In this document: piece after piece, positions 38,201 to 52,000 of the stretch
Position numbering within the stretch: position 1 is the first letter of the stretch
Layout: the number at the start of each line of letters is the position of its first letter
Assembly: GCF_048771995.1 (NCBI RefSeq)
Contig: NC_133030.1
Coordinates: 36,359,501-36,423,500, forward strand
Origin: Taeniopygia guttata
Lineage: Eukaryota; Chordata; Aves; Passeriformes; Estrildidae
DNA: 64,000 bases
Reading direction: 5' to 3'
Program-made: the position numbers and the translations under genes
Notes under the pieces: generated by a model
The model's input: the letters and a program-made list of their open reading frames with translations, nothing else
The model's database searches: none
What the model was told of the DNA's origin: nothing

Positions 38201-41200
38201 GGATCTGAAAAAAAGCAAAAAGAGGAAAACAATGCCAAGAGGAACTTTACAGGGTTTACTGTGAATTAATTAAGATCCAGATCCAAGATAGAACCGTAAG
38301 CTGAGATGTCTAGTAATGGAAAAAGAGTCAAATTTGCAAGGTGTTCTGAAGAATATCCAGAGTAATCAGAATGGTATAATCATGTTTCTTTTATGCAAGA
38401 ACTATAAACATTCTTCCTTATGGGCCAGGCTGGACGTAAGTGTTGAGTGTCTTCTTCTTACCTCACCTGTCGGTATATGGTAATACAAAGAGAAAATAAA
38501 TTGTGAAAGGGGTTGGTTCTTGCAACAATTATGCCAGAGAGAGGAGAGGAAAAAAGAGTACAAAAGGACAAGAAGAACTAATAGTCAAATCATCGAAAAT
38601 TAATAAGGACAACAAAAAAGAGCAGAAAGTGCAGTGATGAAAACAGAATGGTGATACCAATCTGTATTTCCTGTCTTTCTTCTCTAAAATAGGAGACTGT
38701 TGACTGCAATCATACATTTAATTAACCTTTCACTCTATCTCGTTATTTACATTGAAGTACATATTTTACTTCACTTGATGTTGACAGTAATTTATATATA
38801 CATGTAATTAGAAATTAGTATGGAATTATTGCATAATTATCTACTTGCTTAAACATAATGAAACAATGCTTGATATTCAAAAGAAATGCAATTTCCCTTT
38901 TGTTATGGAAAAAAAATTTCCTCTTTTAAGAAGTGATTTCTGTTTTACTGACATTGGATATACTATACATAAGAAAGTAGCTCACACAAATATTCAAGAT
39001 TTGCATTTAGGTATTTAGACCTGTAAAGGAAACCTATATTTAGCATGAATGCATATGTGTGTGTGAATATGGAAATGGTTTACATCATTAAGATTAAATT
39101 TTGATAAGACTTTCAAATGACCTGCAGTTATAAACCTCCAGTTCAGAAGCATTGTATATTAAGGTAAAAAATATAGGCTCAAAGTCAGTGAAACTACATT
39201 TCATTTGTACATTGATTTTACTGTGAAATATTCTCCAAAATACTTGAATTATTTCCATATACAGACTCAGACCTTCATAGCTCATGAGTATAGGTTCTGT
39301 ATTTCAGAGATTTAAGAGCCCATACATCAACAACCGATTGCAATGACTGTGTGAAGGTGGGGAAGCTGTTGTGGGGCTTGAAGCTGGTGACTGCCCCATG
39401 TGTTTGTTCAGCAGTTTCTTTGTTTAAAGTGAAGAGTCTTTACTGTATTACTAATAAAATGAAACACCTCTACAAATAGAAAAGAAAGGGGCCCTGAAAC
39501 AAAAAGTAATTTTGAAAAAAATACTTGGAGTCAATCTAAATCTGAACTTGTTCAAATGAGAAAGTTGGTTTGAAATATCTGTATTTTGCTTTGTTTTTCA
39601 TCACAAAATTTGTAACTCTACTGAGGAGTTTTTTTAAAGGTTTACCTCTCCAATCACTGCCTTCAGTGAATATATTGACCTCAGAAGAGTATACAACTGA
39701 AGATCTACTTCCTTCTGGGAGTAGTATTTACTGTTAAATTGGTGGGGCAATGACAGCTTACATCATATGATAGGGAGTAAGATAAAATGAACTCATATAT
39801 CAGCATGAGACATGTTAGAGAAAACCACTGTAGTTCTCTGGCAGTTTACCTGGTGTCCTGAAATCCTTCAGACTCCTCTTTCTCTTAAATCCACATCCTT
39901 TCCTTTTCCTTTTTTTCCAGTCCATTTCTACACAATTTCTGTGTCTCTTCCCAGTTTTGTTGCTCCACATGCATCCATAAAAAAACCTTTGCTGCTGCTG
40001 AAAGTGAAATTTCTGGGAAAATTCATGCTCACTCTGGTATCATAAACCTTAACCACTTGGTACTGTGGTTATTCTCTAGTGAAAGGTAGAGAAGAGAAAT
40101 TTTGACTGTATTAGATAATCTTTTGGTTTTAGAAGCTCCTAGCTTTATTCCAAACAGGTGGCCAGTTGTTTTGACTGTAGCCCTATTCCATTTAACATAA
40201 GTAATAAAGAATGAGAGATGTTTTTCTAGCATAGAAAATAGCAATTAGAAAAATAAAAATTTTGGTTAGTAACTAACCATTTGTAGGTTTAACCCTTGAA
40301 GCAGCTAAGCAGTATCCAGCTGCTCACCTGTGAGCAGTGAGACAGCAGAAGACAAAAAGAAAAGAAAAAGAAAAAAATCATATGGTTCTTGATAAAATTA
40401 TTTCATAAAAAGAAAGAAGTGGAAGAAGGAAGAAAGAAAATAAACAGTGATACAAAGGCAGTCACTCAAAACCTTCTAAGAGTCGACTAATTCTCTCCCA
40501 AGCAAAAGATGGGAAACCATCCTAAATCCTACTCTTTTTCCTTTTTATTGCCATGGCATGAAACATATGGTTTCTTTGGATTATCTTCCTAGTTGTGTAC
40601 TCTCGCAAAAATCTTGGCTATCCCCTTGTTCACAGAGGAACTGCAGCAGAGTGAGAAAAGGTCTTGATGCTGTGCAAGTGTTGTTCAGCAACAGCTGAAA
40701 TATTGGTGTGTTATCAGCATTGCTTTAGGCACAAATCTAAAAGCCCATTACCATACAAGCTGTATGAACAAAATTAGCTTCACCCAGACAGACATAACCA
40801 TAATTTGTTTAGGAAATTTACACATTTTGGGGCACATGTTAAAACAATTTGGAAACTAGGAAACTATATTGATTTTGATGACAGTGCAACAGATACTAGT
40901 TGACAGAACTAAAATTGTGGCAAACTTCTTGTGGCTGACTGTGATACTGACTTAAATTTCACCAGATCACTTCACTGAGAGTAGCTGTCTTACTCAGGTC
41001 TCACGAGAAAAAATTACCAGAATATGTCTTATTAAAGTAGTACTTATACTGCTACTTGCTGTGATTTTTGACTTTAGAATCCTCAAAATTTTCTTAAAAT
41101 TAAAAATATATGTGCCCATACTTATATGTATGCACATACTCACACATCCTCACACTCACTCATACATGTATATACACATATATATAAATGAGGTATATTT

Positions 41201-42719
41201 TAAGATTCACCAAAAGCTCTAAATTTATTCAAGAATACTGCAGATTTTGTCATTTGAAAGGCAATTAAAGAGTTTAAATGCAGTTTTACAAGAATGTTCT
41301 GTTCCTAGTCCCAAAGAAACTAAAGATTTTTGATGGATTTGCATGAGTGCTGGCAGATTAGTCTTTAATGCAGTAGTAGTATTTGTATAACATTCAACTG
41401 GGCAAGTGATCAAAATTCTGAGATATTCTAATAGAATAAATTAACAGAGGATTAAGAGTGTCAAGAGTGAGCTGGGAGGAAATTGTGACTTTTGAGAGGC
41501 CATGATGCCTAAACATTTTAGAGCCTGACTAATCTGTGTTGTCATCATTAAAAGGTGTATCATTGGAAAGATTTTAACAGATGTCAATCCTATTAATTTT
41601 CTATCTCACTGCTGTTGATAGCTTACCTTGATCTTAACCAGTGTTGCATTGTCAACAACTAATAAAGCCAATGACATCACTAAGAAATTGTGGAGATTTT
41701 TATATTTCATTTTATTTTAAATTCTTGAACTTACTACATCAATTCCATTTGCAGTCATAGAGCACAGAAGTCAATTCTCTACTCTTGTGCAATCCCTAAA
41801 GCTGTCATTGGAGTGGCCATGCCACTTTAGTGGAAATAATTGTTCATATACAGGGTTATTACAGATGCCATCTGGGGTAGTGGCAGAAAATGACATGCTT
41901 TAAATGATGAGCAAGAATGTGCTGCAGGACAGGTGAAAATATAAACGTAGTATAACGCTGCGAATAATTTGCTTCAAGTGTTAACGATCCTCTGATATAA
42001 ATTTCCCAACCAAGGTTTAAAGGACATTATGTTTGGCTATCTTCAGCTACTGGTATAGAAACCTGCAAGAAAAACATAGGATTTAAATAAATTTTAAATG
42101 GGTATTAATATCAATGCTCTGTGGTGTGTTATTTCAGAGATGGGTAGTGGTGTTCCCTGGTAATTTTCCACCATTATAAATCCCCATGACTGAAAGCAAG
42201 TAGTTTGCAATGAATGACACATTCAAAGTAAAGTGAGAATGCTACTTGACATTGCAGCTAGTAAAAAAGATGAACAACTGATTTATCTCATTTTTTGCCC
42301 ACATCTTTTATCTCATCTTTTGCCTTAAAAGATGAACTCATGAAAACTTATGATAAAAGAGGCATTTTCTTAGTTTTTTTATTGCAATCCAGCTGGTACA
42401 GCATTTCTGAAATATTATTTTTACTTCATAAAAATTCTTAAGTACTTTTATTTCCTTAGAAAACCTATATTCCCTTTAGCACCTGGAAGAAGAATCAGAC
42501 TAGATTCTTTGGAAGACAAAAAGAGGAAAGAATTTATCCTATCAAGGCAAAAAATATAGAAGAGATGCTTATTGAAGATAAAAAGTTTTGGGGATCTTTG
42601 AATACTTCTCTCCTTGACCTGAATAGGTCTTCTTGCTGGTAGAAAGATTAAGACATTGAGAAGGATGTGGAAACTCTGTCCAATACTTACCTCATGCCTA
42701 TTTTTTTCTCTGTCTCCAG

Positions 42720-42858
42720 TACTTCTGAGATCAGTTACAAAGCAAAGTTTACACTGAATCGCTGGGGCAGACATACACTACAGCCCCTTTGCGAAGAGGA
42801 ATTTAATGAAATGTTTTGCCAAAAGGCTCACCACCCTTCAAAAAAATGGGACTGTTGA
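42720..42858 (+). other. Weak candidate terminal exon
   Basis: A strong acceptor-like tract (tttttttctctgtctccag, AG at 42718-42719) precedes 45 open codons from 42721 to TGA at 42856-42858. The peptide includes LNRWGRHTLQPLCEEEFNEM and is not recognised. No clear donor or close poly-A signal supports it. It could be chance. Confidence 0.15.
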
Positions 42859-45544
42859 ACTCTATTATTTCGGTTTTGCCAATTTCAAATGTCCAAAAAT
42901 ATGCTCCAGGTAATCTTTGTAATAGCAGCTGCAAAAATATTATAGTATTCACAAGCAATATTTTTCTTTTTTTTCAGAATATTAATGGTCTTATTTTCCA
43001 GCCTCAATTACAATACTTACAATAAAAAGTTCTTATTAAAAAAAAAAAAAGTTTTCATGTACACTAATGAATATCATATATTACAGATTAAATGAAATGT
43101 TGTATTAAGAAAGATGTTAAATACGTTGAGACTTATAAATTCATAAAAATTATGAATGGTAATCAGTTTTCCTACTGGTTTTCTATTTCACAGAGAGTTA
43201 ATTTTGATATATTGTCATTTAAAAACTGTTGCTTTTCTGGAAATTAATAATTATGTGAATCCCTGGATTCAACATAAATTTTTTTTTAAGTACTTCAAAC
43301 AATGTTTTTAAAACAGTATCCTGGAATTTTGATTAATTTGAGAGTATTGCAAGGAAAAGAATAAAAATACCATCTTCTTCTCACACCAGAAAATAAGAAG
43401 GATGAACTTTGGGATTGCATTACTACAAGGGAAGAACATATAAGAATGACGTTTGAAATGCCGTGTCAAGCATTGCTGTTGGAGTTTTCCTATCCATTGT
43501 CATGCTTGATCCTCAGACCCTGGGGAAACATCAGAACAATAACAAACAGTAAGTTTGTTTTGCTTAGCCTACATCCAGGAAATAAATAATCTGAAACTTA
43601 CACACAGTTCTCTTTTTGTGTAGCAGGTTTCCATAGTGTTCACTGCTGTTGAAAAGAATCAGGGTGAAATTCTGATGAAGATTGAACCACTGTTGACAAA
43701 GTGTTATACCAGACACTTCCTACAAATTCTCCTTTTAGTGCATGCTTGAGAATATAGAGACCTTTTTATTTTTATTAATATGACAAAAGGACACATTATT
43801 TTGAAAATTATAATTCTTTATTTTTTTTTAACAGGAGGATAATTGCAATGAAATTTACTGCCTATCCAGTGGCTGAGAAAAAAAGCAACACGTTGACAAA
43901 ACATCACTGCACAAGAAAAAGTAGCAGAATAATTAAATCACCATAAATAGTAGCAGCTATATTAAAATTGTCTGTCTTCCTTTTACTCTCCTTCTCCTAA
44001 CTTGCAGCAAAGATTTAAAATGTGAGTTTTAAAAGCATTTCCACAGCATTCCTTGGTAGCAAGTGTATTCACCATTACTGACAGTGGCTACATCAGTACA
44101 GAATGTACAAGAATGCTATTTCTTTGAATGCTTCTTCCTTTGATCACTGCTCCTCTAAATAATATAGGAGGTTACCAAGACTTTTTTTCTTTAGCATCAA
44201 TTTATCACAAAGAAAGCAACATTGCTTCTTACTGCTTTTAAGTGATGCATTCCTGTTGAAGTCTGATTTTATGCCACAACTATTGCTAAAATACAGCATT
44301 ACCAGGTTGGAAGAGTGGATTCTCATACATAGAATAGATTTACAAAATTTATTCACTGATCTATTGACATTAAAAATTCCTTTAAATAAGCAAGCGCATA
44401 TTGACCTAGCACCTTTGAATTATAGCATCTCTCAGATACTATAATACTTTTTACATTGTGGTGGTATTTTATTATTTTTATTATTTTCTAAACCTCACCT
44501 CCCCCTGTTTTTAAGACTATTCTCTCACTGCAGAGCTTTTGGAGGAAGACATCTATTTTAGATTTTATGGCCCAGTACGTGACATGGAAGCCAAACTTCA
44601 ACAGCATTCTCAAAGAAAGCTTCTCCTGTTTGTCTGCATTATTTAGCTTTAACCTCTTTGTAGGGGAAATTATCCAGTAACTGCCTGGCACTTTAAAAGG
44701 AAAGCAATTAACATGAAATCAAAACTGGATAGTAACTCAATAACTGAAAAACACAAAGCCAAATAAATAGATAAGCAAACCTATACTTTATGCTTTCAAA
44801 GCATCAATCTCTGATTACCAGATAATGGCATGGAGCATTAAGAAATTTCTGTGAAAAGAAATCCTTCTATTTCTAGATATAAGTTTGTGTTTAGTCCAAT
44901 AGGATAGTGTAATATGGGTAGCTGAAATAGGTACACAAAATTCATTTAACTTCACATAAATATGAAAATTCACTAGCCCCAGTTGGTAGAAAAGATTAAG
45001 AAAATCTGAATTTATAGAAAAAACATACAATTTTCATACTACTGCTACAAGTTTATTTTGAAACCTACTTATAAACCACATGATGCATATACAGATACAG
45101 GTATTTTCCTTATCTACTGATAAGCAGAGTTCCAAAATAATATGAAAATGCAGAAATTGCAAATATAAAGGCATATTAGGTTAATTAATTGTTTTTTCTG
45201 TCTTTCTTTCATAAACTTCTAGAAAAACAAAATGATTAGAAGCTTGTCACTTAAATCCCATTGACTTCTATGAAATTGCAAATGTAGTCAGGAATTTAAA
45301 TTAATTTAAATATTTTATATACCTATAATCACACATCTTCACTGATATAATGGAATAAGGGCCTAAAGATGCATTACTTTCAATCTCCACAAAGCTTAAG
45401 TGCTGAGTAGTTAAAACATTTTGCCCAAAAACATAATGGAGAAAATTAACATTCAACATGACATATAACAATGTGTATGATAAGGAGGCATAGAAAGGAA
45501 TTTGCTCTTAATTAGAAATGGAACCACTTGCTCAGAAATTGATT

Positions 45545-45622
45545 TTATAGAGTTAGTTAGGGTCCTTAAGAATCATTTGGTTCCAACCCCCTGCCATGGG
45601 CAGGGGCACTTTCCAGTGCCAT
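45545..45622 (-). mobile_element. CR1: CR1 LINE 3'-end scrap
   Basis: The plus strand reads 'agggtccttaagaatcat', then 'ggttccaaccccctgcca' and 'gggcaggggcactttcca', the classic CR1 3' UTR seen in reverse. Only about 75 bp survive. Confidence 0.88.
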
Positions 45623-45804
45623 GTTTGTGGAATCATAAACTTTCCTGACAGTTCAATTTTTCCTTTGAAATGCTTGAACTATACCTTTGTGTTAAGGGGT
45701 GTGAGAGAATTTCCCTGGTCTAGTAAAAGTGCTTGTATCAGCTGCATACAGCTGAGAAAATGCAGAGGAAATGCAATTTAACCGTGTATCTAAGCTGACA
45801 AAAA
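45623..45804. other. Short unassigned stretch between two CR1 pieces
   Basis: It shows no clear match to CR1 and no gene; the 61-codon frame at 45596-45781 starts inside the preceding CR1 scrap and is not supported. Confidence 0.4.
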
Positions 45805-46118
45805 AAAGTCTCTCAGAAATCAGGAATTAAATCTGGCCAAGAATGTAAAGGAAAACAAGAAGAGCTTCTTCAAATACTTCAATACAAAAGGAACACAAAG
45901 GAAAATGTGAGACTGGGACTAAATGGAGGTAATAGAGAATGCAGAAAAAGCAGAGCAACCAAATGCCTTCTTTGCATTGTTCTTCAATGACAAGACCAGC
46001 CCTCAGGGATCTCTGACACAGGAGACCAGGGTAAAGAATGTTGGAAGATTTTCACTTGTCCAAGGGAAAGTGGATTATAGGACATCTAGGAGAACTTGAC
46101 ATCCACAAGTCATTCACA
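45805..46118 (+). mobile_element. CR1: CR1 LINE ORF2 linker/N-terminal RT fragment
   Basis: Plus-strand CR1 from the endonuclease-RT linker. The blocks 'gaattaaatctggccaagaa', 'aacaagaagagcttcttc', 'gaaaatgtgagactggg', 'aaatgccttctttgcat', 'accagccctcagggatc' and 'gaacttgacatccacaag' occur in the family order. Both ends are truncated and frames are broken. Confidence 0.87.
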
Positions 46119-48355
46119 TCCAGTTGTTTCTCCCTTAATATCACAGGCAGCTTTGACAACATGGAAAGATGTAGTCCTAAGGAACAAGGAGGATTTTAAA
46201 AGTACTTACAAATGTTTGTCCTTCTCATATGTTTTTCATTTATTCAGGTAGCATTCAGACCATGCAGACAGTACAGACATGAAAGATAAGTGGTGTTGGA
46301 CAGCAGGACAAGCGGGTAACACCTTGGGATGATAAACCAACACACCTTTGGGTATTGCTAGTGACAGATCATCCTTGAGAAAGAACAGATCCCAGAAGCT
46401 TCAGCACTGGCCATCATATAGGTTTGACATCATCTGTACATAAAAGGTTAATAATAATAAAAATGTATCTTCCCTTATGTAACAGTTCCTTCTTACATAA
46501 CATTTTAAAGAAAAGGAGAAAAGAGACAATTATTTATATTTTAAATTATAATATGCTGTCATATGTGACAGGCTGCAAACTCCTTGAAAATGTTAGCAAA
46601 GGTAAATAAAATTTTCAGTTCTCATGTGTGTAATATTATCAGAACAACATTTCATATGTGTCCTCATAGCACTACGTATAAACAAAGTATGAAAACTCAA
46701 GTATGTGCAATAAAGATCTGAAAAATTTTAGCCTGTTTGTCTAGAAAAAAAGAACAAACTCCTGTGCAATGTAAAAGTGATCACAACATGTCTGTATACT
46801 AAAGAGCAAAATTCCACTTTTTTAGTAGAGCAGGCAATTGTTGCCTTTGGCTCATCCACGTATTTAAAAATGACCAGGATTAAAAATATTTCTAACACAT
46901 GTCCTAGTATAAGTTTGTGTGATTGGTCAAAAGGTACCACCTTGCACTCTGTTTGGAGTGATGTCAATGTCTAAAGAAGATAATGATTTTAAATTAATCT
47001 TAGAAAAGAGCACAAAGTATAATGTTGAACATATAAAACTTACAGTATTGAGTGGAAAGTGTTCTAAAATATTATTCTATAATATAATTCTGAATATGAT
47101 AAGTGATTCCAAAACATTCTGAATTGCTTTTATTTAAGCCAACATATCAGCTTATAAGGATGAGGACGGGTTGGGTGAACACTGCTTTTTAGCTGCCCTG
47201 AGCACTTTATCATTTTCCTTTAATCTGACTCACACCAAGTACTAGATTCTTTGATTTAATTTCTTATTAGCAGCAGTGAATGATGGAAAGCACAGTGGCC
47301 TTCACAGGCATTTCAGAGCTGACAGCTTTATTCTTTGTGGACAAGATACATTATTACTGATAAAATCTTGACTTTCACCTTAGTCAGGTTTTCTAAAAGA
47401 TGTACCAAAAAATAATTTGAGTAATTTGGGAGCTTCACTGCAACTTTGAATAGTATTCAAACAACTTCTGAAATATGCTGTGCTTGTTTTACACAGCTCT
47501 TCTCCATAGGTACAACATATGTTGAAATATGATTCTATATTGTGAAGTTTAATGGAGAAGTACTAGGATTAAGTTAACAGTGTAGTTAACAGTGATATAA
47601 GCATAGGGAGGACAGAAAATTTTGTATGGTTTGCCATTTTGTTTGGTTTCATTCTTCCAGTCTAACCTGAATAATGTGTTACTCTACTGGCATACTTTCA
47701 TTTGAATTATTGTAAGGTACACATAGGTCTCCAAGTATTGACACTGAGAAATTGCAATTATTATTGAGTTGGACTTGGACATATTTCATTACACTGATAT
47801 TTATTTCTCTCTCATGAACTGCAATATATAGCTGTCTTCAACTCAAAACACACCAAAGTTTTTAAAGAACTCAAGACCATTACTGAAGTCACATTGCAAT
47901 AACTCTAATAAATTGCACCTGTGAACTCCTCTCTGGTTTATTTATATACTGTATCACAGGTTATTAACAGAAAATAACCCACTGAGATCCAGCATTCTTG
48001 TTTACAGTTAGATGCTGGTAGTGACAGCAGGAATATAAAACATAAAATCAACAGGGAACATAGAACTAATAAAAAGACAAGGGTCTATAAAGCAGAAAAA
48101 AAATCCAAAGACAACTGTGAAGGCAAAAATAAAATAAAATAAACTTCCATCATAAAACAATCAAAAATCTGCAGTATATTTATAGATACTAGAGAGCACA
48201 AATACCCACTGAGCTTGATTACTTATGGCTGTCAGGAAATCTGTGAGCTATTCAGAATCAAAATTTGATCAGCAGAACATATATCTCAAAAAGCTGGCAA
48301 TGTCTATTTCACTATAGCAAATGAAAATTATAAAAAAAAAAGAAAAGAGAAAAGG
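46119..48355. other. Unique AT-rich non-coding DNA
   Basis: No gene or transposon is recognised. The last part (48330-48355) is an A-rich to AAAAG-like transition leading into the pentanucleotide array. Confidence 0.5.
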
Positions 48356-49063
48356 AGGAGAGGAGAGGAGAGGAGAGGAGAGGAGAGGAGAGGAGAGGGA
48401 GGAGGAGAGGAGAGGAGAGGAGAGGAGAGGAGAGGAGAGGAGAGGAGAGGAGAGGAGAGGAGAGGAGAGGAGAGGAGAGGAGAGGAGAGGAGAGGAGAGG
48501 AGAGGAGAGGAGAGGAGAGGAGAGGAGAGGAGAGGAGAGGAGAGGAGAGGAGAGGAGAGGAGAGGAGAGGAGAGGAGAGGAGAGGAGAGGAGAGGAGAGG
48601 AGAGGAGAGGAGAGGAGAGGAGAGGAGAGGAGAGGAGAGGAGAGGAGAGGAGAGGAGAGGAGAGGAGAGGAGAGGAGAGGAGAGGAGAGGAGAGGAGAGG
48701 AGAGGAGAGGAGAGGAGAGGAGAGGAGAGGAGAGGAGAGGAGAGGAGAGGAGAGGAGAGGAGAGGAGAGGAGAGGAGAGGAGAGGAGAGGAGAGGAGAGG
48801 AGAGGAGAGGAGAGGAGAGGAGAGGAGAGGAGAGGAGAGGAGAGGAGAGGAGAGGAGAGGAGAGGAGAGGAGAGGAGAGGAGAGGAGAGGAGAGGAGAGG
48901 AGAGGAGAGGAGAGGAGAGGAGAGGAGAGGAGAGGAGAGGAGAGGAGAGGAGAGGAGAGGAGAGGAGAGGAGAGGAGAGGAGAGGAGAGGAGAGGAGAGG
49001 AGAGGAGAGGAGAGGAGAGGAGAGGAGAGGAGAGGAGAGGAGAGGAGAGGAGAGGAGAGGAGA
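48356..49063. repeat. 708-bp (AGAGG)n homopurine pentanucleotide array
   Basis: 48356-48395 is eight perfect units, followed by a short interruption (about 48396-48402), then an uninterrupted run from 48403 to 49063 (661 bp, about 132 units) with no visible substitution. All purines lie on the plus strand. Because the unit contains no stop codon in any frame, translation yields EERRG-type and SPLLS-type repeats of about 250 residues on the two strands; neither is a gene. The array is a perfect mirror repeat, so it has the symmetry needed for intramolecular triplex (H-DNA). The 5' flank grades from an A-run through AAAAG/AGAG units. Confidence 0.99.
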
Positions 49064-52000
49064 AGGAAATAATCCACTGAGGAAACTACATTTAAGGATT
49101 AAAAAATAAAAATAATTTTTAAAAATGTTGAGAAACTGAGGATATTTTGAAACTGTTTGGACTTTTATTCCCCTTAAAATCTTATACAGATGAACATCTA
49201 GTATCTTTACAAGTATCCTGATACATACTATGGTTAGATGCCGTGAATATATTAACCATTTTGTTGCTCAGTACCAAAATTTCTCTTTGTGATACCAAGA
49301 GAAAAATCATCTGAGACAAGAATGATAACCTGAAAGTGGTGAGGATATGATGATTATTTTATACATTATTTTATATTCTGTGAAATGTAGTCTACAGATA
49401 TCTGCGGAGCTCCTTGTCATTTACAATCCTCCACATCAGTTTTTACATTGTGCTTCTCTATACCTGCATTTGTTTGATGTCACCTTATTTTCAAAGGGAC
49501 AGAAGGATTTTTCAAAATAAAGAGAAAATAAAGTGCTTTGTTTGGTTTTTGTTTTAAGAATGATAAAAAGTAGGGTGTATCTCTTCCTACTTCTAACAGT
49601 GGAAAACAAGAAATGTTACAATTTTAAGCACTCATTAGTTGACAAATTCAAAAGTGACATCTATCAAAATAAATGAAAGGCAGAAATATTTCCTAGCAAT
49701 AAGTATTACGTGTTTAGGTTGGAAAACATGCCACAAAATGCTGGTGGGGTTGGAAGAGGCTAAACTTTGGTATAAGACACACAATTACATCCTCTTCTCA
49801 TGTGGAAGTGCATCTTCTCATTTATGGCATAGTGAAATAGTACATTTCTGGGATAAAGCCAGTTCACATATCCCTCAGTCCCAGAGAACAGTGCAAGACA
49901 CAGAGTAACAGAGTCCTGAGGTTTGGAGATGGGACAAAAAGTTATATTTATGTCATGAGGAGAAAAATAGCAAGAGCAATAGGAAAGACAAAAATGTTTT
50001 TGGCTAACTCTTGAAAATCCAGTCCCGCTGCTCCTCTGAACCAAGACTCTCTGGTTCATACAATGAAATCTGAAATTATTTCCTCATCCCTCAGAGGGAT
50101 CCATTTTTTATTATCCTGCACAGAATTGCTACAGAATCTCTCTAAAAACCTTATCTTCTCTTACCAGCAGGATGTCGTTTTTATCAGTCAACATGGAGTC
50201 ACACAGCCCCCTGTCCCATTACTGTGGATTCTTCAGGAGTGTGAAGGTTTTCCAGTATAAATAATATTATTCCTTATTCTGGGTGCCCATAGTAAAATAC
50301 AATAAACTAATTTCAGTCAGTACAGGTACTGCTGTCTGGGCTAGTCACTGACCCACTGCATTAATTCTCCATAGTATGCCCAAAGGGTAAATGAAATCAC
50401 CCAGCTTCCCAAGAGCTGCATATCTTGTGGGGTAATTTCACTGCGGGTCTACTCTAGCTGGATGCCTTCCAGGCACTTTGCACCTCTAGCAGAGAGTATT
50501 CCTGTATTAGTTGTTTGGGGTTGTTTTTTTTTCTTCTTTTTTAAAATTCTTTTTTCTCCTGATTCATTCTGAACAAAATACTTCACAGTGTTGTCAAAAA
50601 CACTGAAGCAGACAACCCCCTGTGTTATTTTTTCAGCTGAAGGGAATAATCATTGTTACAAATAGCTTCACTTTATGTATCAGCTTCATGCTCACCCCTC
50701 CTAATGAGCAGAGGTACCTGATTTATTCACTTCTTTGTGGGTTTAAAGTAGTTGACTATAACAGTTGTAGTGGAAGTGATATACAGCCTGTAAGTCATAC
50801 ACATCCCTTGTGAGGTATTCCAAGGAGAATATCGGCATTCTTGTATGTTTTTGAGGAAAATCTTCCCTAATATTTACTAAAAATAGTGGGCAAAAATTCT
50901 CTGCACTATTTCCTGTGCACCTCTATGCAACAAATCTGTACAGAGCTGATTAGCAATTACAAGCTAAGAATTAAATATCAAGATGATTAGGACCATCTCA
51001 TTTTTTTGTCATTCTACCTCACCCTACTGTTATCAGCAAATCTTGGAAATTAACTGGTCTGATCTGACTTGGGATAATGTTAATATGTAGTATAACTTGT
51101 GCTTTGTTCCACTTCATTCTGCATATATTGCTCTGAATGTAAAATAGTGTATTTATTCATCAGTAATAATTTTATTTGCATAAAAAAGTAACAAATAAAC
51201 CATATTTTTTTCTGTTGTTTCTTAAGCAGTGAAGTAAATTAAACTTTAACTGCCAAATCAGAAGTGGCCACCTAATCTACAGTTCAAAGCTATTTTAATT
51301 TATGGACATTTTTGCTTAGCTCATATGTATCTGATGTATTTAAAAGAAAAGAGAGGGAGAAAAAAAACACATACAAAAGAGTACAAAGGTCCCTGAATAC
51401 ACATCTCATTTTAAATTCAGTTGGCAAGATTACTAATTGCATTATCACATATTCGACAGCATTCAGCTACGTCTATTACTCATTCATAAGACCTGGGATG
51501 TCTGGCAGGTCACTGCAGACATCTACATCTAAGCACTACCTTAAGAATCTCAAATGATGGTACACAAAGAAAATTAGATGTAGAGCTGCTGAAAAAAGAA
51601 TCTTCTCACAAGGAAGATAAACTTCTGAGATTTCAGTCTTTGCCAGCTTCATGACTGAGTCAAAAAATGTATTTGTCTCCCTGAACTAAACAAAACAAAC
51701 AAACAAACCCATAACTTTCACAAGCATAAAAGAGAAAGAAGGAAATTATACAGGAAGATCTGCAAATCATGAATCATGAGATTACAAAGGATATAGATGA
51801 ATCAGGAGTCAACATGCCAAGCTGCATCCCACAATCTTATACTCTATCATGTGTGTGTTCTACTCAATTTCACTGGTTCTGAAATAAGAAAATGAAATTC
51901 CAAAATTACTTTAATTTTTTTTCCATTTTTTTTTTCCCAATAAGTTTGGCATTAAATAAACTAAAGCCTGCATATTTCACGCATGAAGAGAGAAATCAGG

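Larger units (their letters stand above)
27261..45544. other. 18-kb stretch of non-coding DNA without recognisable genes or transposons
   Basis: I found no coding gene, RNA gene or assignable transposon. There are simple repeats and local duplications, listed separately where clear; scattered frames of 60-108 codons; and one acceptor-plus-frame candidate at 42720-42858. GC-richer patches at 28110-28350, 30420-30700 and 35780-36130 could be old repeats but did not match a family I can name. A patch at 41943-41991 retains several CpGs. Confidence 0.5.
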
